Assembly (NCBI GenBank): GCA_964586675.1
Contig: CAZPHQ010000004.1
Location: 62,001 to 126,000 of the forward strand
Source: JADLGH01 sp964586675
GTDB lineage: Bacteria; Desulfobacterota_D; UBA1144; Nemesobacterales; UBA2774
Direction of reading: 5' to 3'
Length of the DNA: 64,000 nt
In this document: positions 59,103 through 64,000 of the stretch, one piece after another
Position numbering within the stretch: the stretch's first letter is position 1
Layout of the letters: the number at the start of each line of letters is the position of its first letter
Position numbers and translations under genes: made by a program
The notes under the pieces: model-generated
Database searches by the model: none
What the model was told of the DNA's origin: nothing
The model's input: the letters and a program-made list of their open reading frames with translations, nothing else

Positions 59103-61133
59103 TCAGGTTATGTACCCCGTCTGTCTAAGCTTCTCTATGACGAACGCTATCATGAGGTCTCTCCTCACGTAACCCCTCACGTTCGGATGACACGCGTCGT
59201 CTATGACGGGCATCCACTTGAGATCGCGGTCGTGCATGACCTCGGCGACCACAATGCTCGCGTCCCCGGCGTTCGCGACGACCGGCGTTTTGTTCATGAA
59301 AGAGGAAACCGGCGTTCCCATTTTCACACCGTCGTCCACCGCACGGAAAACATCGGTATGAGTGAGAAGGCCCGAGAGCTTTCCGTCATCGACTATGCAG
59401 CAGAAGTCGATATCTCCCCCGAGGACTTCCACCGCCTTTTCGAAGGTGTCGCCGGGGACAAGAACGGCGGGGATCGGCCTCAGAAACGTTGCGAGCGGCT
59501 CCTTCCGAAGTATCTCGTAAGCTGCGGGAAGTCGCTGCCATATATCGCTTCCGCGCTTTCTTACGGCCTCGTTCAGAAAATCCCTGAACGGCTTCAGCGT
59601 GCCCGATATCTGCTGGAAGACTTTTTTCCCCATGACCGTCAGCTCGACGTTCGTCTTCGCCCTGATGCTCGCCTTGTGGTCCCTGCCGTCTAGGAGCGAC
59701 ATTTCACCGAAGAAGTTCCCCGGCCCGAGTACGGCCAGCGCCACCTCCTCTCCGGTCTCGGGCGACTTCCTCAGCACCTCGACCTCACCCGATTCGATTA
59801 TGTAGAAATCGGTCGACGGGTCGCCCTCCTTGAATACATAATCGCCCGGCAGAAAGTGCGCCCGCGAAACCCTGTCCGTTTTGTCGCCCTTCGGGTGGGC
59901 GAGGTCCCGCGAATAGAATATCTCCCACGCCCAGTCGAACCCTACTTTCAGCCTGTGGGAAATGCTCGGGAGCTTGAAGAGATATACCGAGCGCCAGAGA
60001 AACCACGCCATGAATCCGGATATGTGCATACCTAAAAACTCGGCGACAGCGTTATGCCCGCCGATTGCGCAGAGCTGGCCGAGCGGCCTGAATTTAAAAG
60101 GCTTCGTTTGTTCCCCGTTCATCGCGCGGAGTATATTCTCCGCGGCCTGCCTCCCCTCGCGCTCGGCGAACTGCCCGGTCGTCGGGCTCACCGTCTTGTC
60201 GTAGTCGTTCACTATAACGGCGCAGTCCCCTATCGCCCATACGTTCCCCATCCCCGAGACGCGCATGTCGGGCTCGGTAAGGAAGCGTCCCTTTTCCTTC
60301 GGCAGGTCGAGCATACGGGCCATCTCCGAGGGAGCGTTGCCGACTGTGCACACTATCGTCGCGCCGTTTACCATAGCGCCTTCGGCCATGGCGACGCCCT
60401 CGGGCGTCACGCAGGAAACCCTCTTGTTCAGCATCACCTTTATGCCCGCCTTTTCCATCTCGTGGCGGGCGAAGTCCCTGAGCCTTGAGCTCACCTCCGG
60501 GAGAACCTGGTCGCGCGAATGGATCACCGTGACCCTGATCTCTTCCTTCGGGATGTTCCTGTAATATTTGTAAGTGGAGCGGACGAGGTCGTTTATCTCG
60601 CCCGCGACCTCGACGCCGCTGAACCCGCCGCCTACTATGACGAACGAGAGATACCATTTTCTGAGGTCGACATTATCGCATATTTCCGCGTTCTCCATTT
60701 GCCTGAGGACGTGATACCTGAGCGCAACCGCATCGCCCACGGTCTTCAGCGGAAAGGAATGGTCGCCCATGCCAGGTATCATGGAGAGGTTGACGTCCGA
60801 GCCGCAGGCAAGGACTAGGTGGTCGTAATACATTGAGCCCATGTGCCCGAGGTCGTCCACGAACTCGACGCAGCTCTTGTCGAGCTGCACCTTCGTTATA
60901 TCTTCTGTCCTGCAGTAGACACCGGGGAGCATCTGGCGGAGGGAAACAGCCACCGGCTCGGGGCTTATCGACGCCCCGACTACCTCGGCCAGAAGTGGCT
61001 GGAATACCATGTAATTCTCGCTGTTAAAAAGAACGACGTCGGCTTCCTGACGCTTGAGCTTCTTTCTCAGGGTCTCGGCGCATTTAACCCCCGCGAAACC
61101 GCCGCCTATTATGAGTATCTGTTTTTTCGCCAT
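59103..61133 (-). CDS. NDH-2-type NADH dehydrogenase fused to cNMP-binding and CBS domains
   Basis: A 676-aa flavoprotein. Residues 1 to about 400 are a type II NADH:quinone oxidoreductase-like domain: FAD site GGGFAGVKCAE, NADH site VIVGGGFSGVEVAGE, second FAD motif VWAIGDCAV, and the quinone-site region near FLWRSVYLFKL that is usually membrane-associated. Residues about 425-545 form a cyclic-nucleotide-binding-like domain (FKEGDPSTDFYIIESGEVEV, FFGEMSLLDGRDHKASI); the cNMP phosphate Arg is replaced in the DHKAS segment, so ligand may differ. Residues about 560-670 hold a CBS pair. This suggests an electron-transport enzyme gated by nucleotide and adenylate signals. It is a stand-alone gene. 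Confidence 0.9.
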   Translation of the reverse strand: MAKKQILIIGGGFAGVKCAETLRKKLKRQEADVVLFNSENYMVFQPLLAEVVGASISPEPVAVSLRQMLPGVYCRTEDITKVQLDKSCVEFVDDLGHMGSMYYDHLVLACGSDVNLSMIPGMGDHSFPLKTVGDAVALRYHVLRQMENAEICDNVDLRKWYLSFVIVGGGFSGVEVAGEINDLVRSTYKYYRNIPKEEIRVTVIHSRDQVLPEVSSRLRDFARHEMEKAGIKVMLNKRVSCVTPEGVAMAEGAMVNGATIVCTVGNAPSEMARMLDLPKEKGRFLTEPDMRVSGMGNVWAIGDCAVIVNDYDKTVSPTTGQFAEREGRQAAENILRAMNGEQTKPFKFRPLGQLCAIGGHNAVAEFLGMHISGFMAWFLWRSVYLFKLPSISHRLKVGFDWAWEIFYSRDLAHPKGDKTDRVSRAHFLPGDYVFKEGDPSTDFYIIESGEVEVLRKSPETGEEVALAVLGPGNFFGEMSLLDGRDHKASIRAKTNVELTVMGKKVFQQISGTLKPFRDFLNEAVRKRGSDIWQRLPAAYEILRKEPLATFLRPIPAVLVPGDTFEKAVEVLGGDIDFCCIVDDGKLSGLLTHTDVFRAVDDGVKMGTPVSSFMNKTPVVANAGDASIVVAEVMHDRDLKWMPVIDDACHPNVRGYVRRDLMIAFVIEKLRQTGYIT

Positions 61134-61292
61134 GTTCTCCGGGCTCCGTTCTCAAATTGTACGCGCGTGCGGTTAATTTTCCGTTAAGAATAACCCGGAA
61201 AAAGAAACCGGCGCAACGGCGCGGAAGGTAAGCCGGCTGGCGCTGGGAACGGCAGTGCCGCGCGCAGGACGAAAGCCTCGTTTAAAAGCGCT

Positions 61293-61697
61293 TTAGGATC
61301 GGTATTTCATCCCCGTGAGCCTCCCGAGGGTCCATTTCCCGGGGCCGGCGAGCGCGAGGAATCCGAATACTAGAAAAAAGAGAAGCGCCTTTTCGGTGTC
61401 CGCCAGGGAGTCGCCCCTTATTATCATGTGATGAACGAACGCGGCGACGAGCATATTCACGGCAGCGATCACGGCCGAAACTCTGGTGAAGAGGCCGAGA
61501 ATTATAAGGAGCGGAAAGAGGGTTTCGGCGGCGATGGCTCCGTATCCCAGCACGACCGGGAGGGGGTAGCCGCTGGTTTCGAGATGCCCGATGAACTTCC
61601 CCGGGTCCGAGATCTTGGAAAGGCCGTGCCACGCTATCATCATTGCGCCCGAGAAAACGCGGAGCAGCAAGAGTCCGAGGTCGTTCAGAAATCCCAT
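61293..61697 (-). CDS. DoxX-family membrane protein
   Basis: A 134-aa integral membrane protein with four helices, the DoxX pattern: GLLLLRVFSGAMMIAWHGLSKI, the middle YGAIAAETLFPLLIILGLFTRVSAVIAAVNMLVAAF and KALLFFLVFGFLALAGPGKWTLG. DoxX-like proteins take part in thiosulfate/quinone redox chemistry or are redox-linked membrane subunits. Two adjacent ATGs exist; the second is preferred since GGAGGAT then lies 6 bases away. It precedes the DsbD-alpha-like gene by 27 bases on the same strand, so a membrane redox role would make sense. Confidence 0.9.
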   Translation of the reverse strand: MGFLNDLGLLLLRVFSGAMMIAWHGLSKISDPGKFIGHLETSGYPLPVVLGYGAIAAETLFPLLIILGLFTRVSAVIAAVNMLVAAFVHHMIIRGDSLADTEKALLFFLVFGFLALAGPGKWTLGRLTGMKYRS

Positions 61698-61724
61698 CAT
61701 ATCCTCCTTTGAGCTTGAGTAATA

Positions 61725-62597
61725 TTATTCGGAAATGTCGAGCGTAACCGGCAGCTCGACGCCGGACCTCGTCCCGTCCTTTTCGGTAAAGGCTATAAGG
61801 GTATCAAGGTTTATCTGCGTCGCGCCGCTTCCCCTCAGCCTCTTCACTATGAACGATATCTCGGTCTGATTTTCGCCGGGCCTCGGCGCTACAGTAATGT
61901 CCTCGACTATAAGCGAGTCTCCGGGGTTAGGATAGAGAGCGATGTCAGTCAGCTCGCGCCTGGCGTCGAGGAGAATCTTTACCGATGTCAGATTCTTCGC
62001 CGTGCTTTCGGTATTCACCTCTATATCGAAGGGGTTTCTCTGATCGAATTCCCCTATGGGGAGCCGCTTTTCCCATTCTGAAAACAGAACCGTGTTTGCC
62101 GCCTCGGATTCTTCCGACACCGGCAGATTGATTTCGAGCTCGGCCTTCCCCGGTATGCATATATCCTTGCAGCTGACCCACGAGACAGCTGCCTTGAGCG
62201 GCACCTTCTCTCCCTCGGGAAGCTCATCGGGAACGGTGACGCTCGAATAAAGAAGGAGGGAATCCTCGTAGCCATAATCGACGACGTCCCCCGCTCCTGC
62301 GAAAACGACCGGCACCGGCCACCCGGGCTCGCCCGCGTGAAACCCCTCGGGCAGCGTGTATTCGACGGACGTCGGAAGCCCCGAGTCCCCCGCGTTCTTC
62401 CAGTACACATGCCAGCCGGGAGAGATGTTCAAAAGTACGCCGAGGTTAAACGCCCTGCCCGGCGCGATCGAAGAAACGTCGGCGACGAGCTTCGCCCTGA
62501 CGGTCTTGGGCACGTTCCTCGGCGCGGCATGTGCGGCGGCGGCCAGAACCAATAAAATCAGGGCAAGTAGTGCGGTTGTCTTCTTATACGATTTCAT
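61725..62597 (-). CDS. Periplasmic DsbD alpha-domain-like protein
   Basis: A 290-aa exported protein; start 62597 has AAGAGG 6 bases upstream and gives a proper signal peptide (MKSYKKTTALLALILL), whereas longer frames run into the thioesterase gene. The mature protein matches the DsbD N-terminal (alpha) domain (SPGWHVYWKNAGDSGLPTSVEY) with a redox Cys pair in VSCKDICIPG. It lacks the membrane beta domain and the gamma thioredoxin domain of full DsbD, so it would be a stand-alone periplasmic thiol carrier, perhaps working with the DoxX-family protein encoded just downstream. The C-terminal third is a further beta-rich region of unknown role. Confidence 0.85.
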   Translation of the reverse strand: MKSYKKTTALLALILLVLAAAAHAAPRNVPKTVRAKLVADVSSIAPGRAFNLGVLLNISPGWHVYWKNAGDSGLPTSVEYTLPEGFHAGEPGWPVPVVFAGAGDVVDYGYEDSLLLYSSVTVPDELPEGEKVPLKAAVSWVSCKDICIPGKAELEINLPVSEESEAANTVLFSEWEKRLPIGEFDQRNPFDIEVNTESTAKNLTSVKILLDARRELTDIALYPNPGDSLIVEDITVAPRPGENQTEISFIVKRLRGSGATQINLDTLIAFTEKDGTRSGVELPVTLDISE

Positions 62598-62626
62598 TCG
62601 TGCCTCTTGTAACGCATAGCGAAGCT

Positions 62627-63094
62627 CTACCCGTACCATTTTTCCGGCGACACCCTGACAGCCAGGACCTCGCCCCTCGCGCAGAGCACGCCGCCGGAAT
62701 AAACGCCGCACGTGACGACGCTCTTCCTGCCCTCCCTTTTTTCGACGCTCGCGCTTAGATGCACCGTGGCGTCTACCGGAGTGGGCTTATAGTAATCGAC
62801 TTTTATGGAGCCCGTCACGAACCATATGAAGGGCTCCGAGTTGAGCGCCCTTCCCTCCTCCCTGTAGGCGTCGGCAATGGCCGTGCATATCGAATGGCAG
62901 TCGACTATGGTGCAGATTATCCCGCCGTTAAGGTAATGGTCGGGGCCGGCCTTGTGGTACGGCGAAGGAAGAAATTCAGACACGGCCTCGTCGCCGGACC
63001 ATCGGCTCTTCAGATGAAGCCCGTGCTCGTTCTCTCCGCCGCAGCCCCAGCACCTGTTCTTTTCCCAGTAATCCTGAAACGCCTTTTCGCTCAT
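62627..63094 (-). CDS. PaaI-type hotdog thioesterase
   Basis: A 155-aa hotdog-fold protein. The pattern CWGCGGENEHGLHLKSR at the N-terminus is typical of the PaaI-like family with a CxxCG-N start, followed by YLNGGIICTIVDCHSICTAIADA where the hotdog helix and the catalytic acid lie, and GSIKVDYYKPTPVDATVHL. It would hydrolyse an acyl-CoA or acyl-carrier thioester. The start ATG lacks a strong ribosome binding site. It lies 29 bases before the DsbD-alpha-like gene, on the same strand, but a shared role is not evident. Confidence 0.88.
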   Translation of the reverse strand: MSEKAFQDYWEKNRCWGCGGENEHGLHLKSRWSGDEAVSEFLPSPYHKAGPDHYLNGGIICTIVDCHSICTAIADAYREEGRALNSEPFIWFVTGSIKVDYYKPTPVDATVHLSASVEKREGRKSVVTCGVYSGGVLCARGEVLAVRVSPEKWYG

Positions 63095-63189
63095 GTCCCG
63101 GCTCAGGTTTAAATTATATCAAGCTTTACCGGATAAACCGAGAAGTTTTGGATACACCCGCTCCCCTGAAAGGTCTCCCGGCTCCGAAG

Positions 63190-64000
63190 CTACCTTTTGA
63201 CGAGAGCCGCCTCGGCGCGGCCTTTCCTGATGCGGAAGGTCTTCATCTCTCCCCTGAGGAGCACCTCCTCGGGGTTCGTCGTCGTTATGAAGATCTGCCC
63301 GGGAAATCCGCCCAGCATCCCGAAGAGGAACTTCCTTCTCCGCTCGTCGAGCTCGCTCGTAACGTCGTCAAGGAGAAGGACCGGCGTTTTACCGAGCGTC
63401 GAGGTTATCAGGTCTATCTCCGAAACTTTCAATGCGAGCGCGAAGTTCTTCGACTCCCCCTGCGAGGCGTAGACAGACGCGTCCCTGCCGTCTATCGAGA
63501 CGGCGAGAACATCCCTGTGCGGCCCGAGGGTAGTGTGACCGCGCGCGCGGTCCTTCGCGAAGGACGCGCGGAGGTTTTCGGCGTATGCCGCTGCCACATC
63601 GCTGCCGGCGGCGAAGGATGTGGAGTAGCCGAGGGAAGCCTCGGAGCGGCTCCCCGACGTGGCCGCGTATATGCGGGCCAGGAGCGGCGCCATTTTTTTC
63701 ACGTACCCGAGCCTCCGGGATATGACCCGGCTCCCCGTCTCGACGAGCTTTTCGTCCCATATTTCTAGACTCTCGGGAGTGACGCCCCGCCCCTTCGACA
63801 GTATGGCGTTACGCTGTAGAAGCAGCCGGTGGTACTGCCTGAGCTCCGTAAGGTGCGCCGGCTCGAGCGAAAATATGAGCGCGTCGAGGTACCGTCTTCT
63901 CGTCTGCGGGCTCCCCTTTACGAGCTCGATGTCCGACGGCAGGAACGCGACGACGTTATATCTCCCGAGGGCCTTCGCGGCGTTGTAGACGAGCTTCCCG
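63190..64000 (-). CDS. recF: RecF, C-terminal 270 codons (5' end outside the window)
   Basis: An open frame runs to the window edge. Reading past the ATG-like position at 63702 gives the conserved RecF stretches DIELVKGSPQTRRRYLDALIF, YHRLLLQRNAIL and LEIWDEKLVETGSRVISRR. The distal part contains GPHRDVLAVSIDGRDASVYASQGESKNFALALKVSEI and LLLDDVTSELDERRRKFLFG, the signature and Walker B / D-loop region of this SMC-like ATPase. RecF loads RecA at gapped DNA with RecOR. The 5' end with the Walker A motif and usual dnaN neighbour lie outside the window. It is followed by the thioesterase gene after 95 bases. Confidence 0.93.
   Translation of the reverse strand, partial: GKLVYNAAKALGRYNVVAFLPSDIELVKGSPQTRRRYLDALIFSLEPAHLTELRQYHRLLLQRNAILSKGRGVTPESLEIWDEKLVETGSRVISRRLGYVKKMAPLLARIYAATSGSRSEASLGYSTSFAAGSDVAAAYAENLRASFAKDRARGHTTLGPHRDVLAVSIDGRDASVYASQGESKNFALALKVSEIDLITSTLGKTPVLLLDDVTSELDERRRKFLFGMLGGFPGQIFITTTNPEEVLLRGEMKTFRIRKGRAEAALVKR

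Overview
This 64-kb window is a dense, GC-rich bacterial chromosome segment from a Gram-negative cell: it has a tripartite RND/TolC efflux system, lipoproteins, an L,D-transpeptidase, an AMIN-type amidase and a DsbD-like periplasmic protein. Isoleucine ATA and arginine AGG are used heavily despite the high GC content, and neighbouring proteins come from widely scattered families, so I read it as a deep-branching, mostly uncultured lineage (Desulfobacterota/Dadabacteria-like or similar). I cannot assign a taxon from the sequence alone. No rRNA, CRISPR array or intact mobile element is present.

Layout. 1-10.6 kb: HAD hydrolase fragment, secreted VWA protein, DMT protein plus acyl-CoA ligase, L,D-transpeptidase, siroheme nitrite/sulfite reductase, voltage-gated K+ channel, and two small proteins. 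10.7-28.5 kb: an uninterrupted minus-strand run of about 19 genes. 28.7-30.0 kb: FmdB-like zinc ribbon and an amidohydrolase ending in two strong hairpins. 30.1-31.6 kb: an AT-rich patch of small secreted or membrane proteins against the 3' end of tRNA-Leu(GAG). 31.9-46.1 kb: housekeeping and envelope genes (apgM, PhnP-like, amidase, polX, ligA, rlmB, M23 peptidase, RecB-like nuclease, YihY, four-repeat CVNH lectin). 46.3-53.1 kb: efflux operon whose TolC carries an extra N-terminal periplasmic binding domain. 53-64 kb: small secreted proteins, antiporter-like protein, J-domain/UspA fusion, NDH-2/cNMP/CBS fusion, DoxX, DsbD-alpha-like protein, thioesterase, and a recF fragment.

The most notable system is the 10.7-28.5 kb cluster. 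Five genes match the conserved Nit1C set (the sll0783-sll0787 / MSMEG_0565-0572 type cluster known from cyanobacteria, mycobacteria and cyanide-using pseudomonads): the Sll0783-like protein, the MSMEG_0568-type radical SAM protein, the GNAT, the AIR-synthase-like protein and the MSMEG_0565-type glycosyltransferase. The nitrilase that names the cluster is missing from this window. Interleaved is what looks like a complete AllF(FdrA)-AllG-AllH transcarbamylase with carbamate kinase, the machinery that E. coli uses on oxalurate to harvest carbamoyl phosphate and ATP. FdrA appears split: its short C-terminal tail sits in a separate 149-aa protein that also carries a second copy of the FdrA N-terminal domain.

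The same run ends in a PLP module: a fold-III decarboxylase, a cysteine-synthase homologue, an aminotransferase homologue with His in place of the PLP lysine, a methyltransferase and a ferritin-like protein. The natural reading is one pathway that builds and/or breaks down a nitrogenous (carbamoylated or cyano) compound and recovers ATP through carbamate kinase, controlled by a cupin-XRE regulator, a promoter/operator at the head of the run, and a structured leader in its middle. The substrate is unknown.
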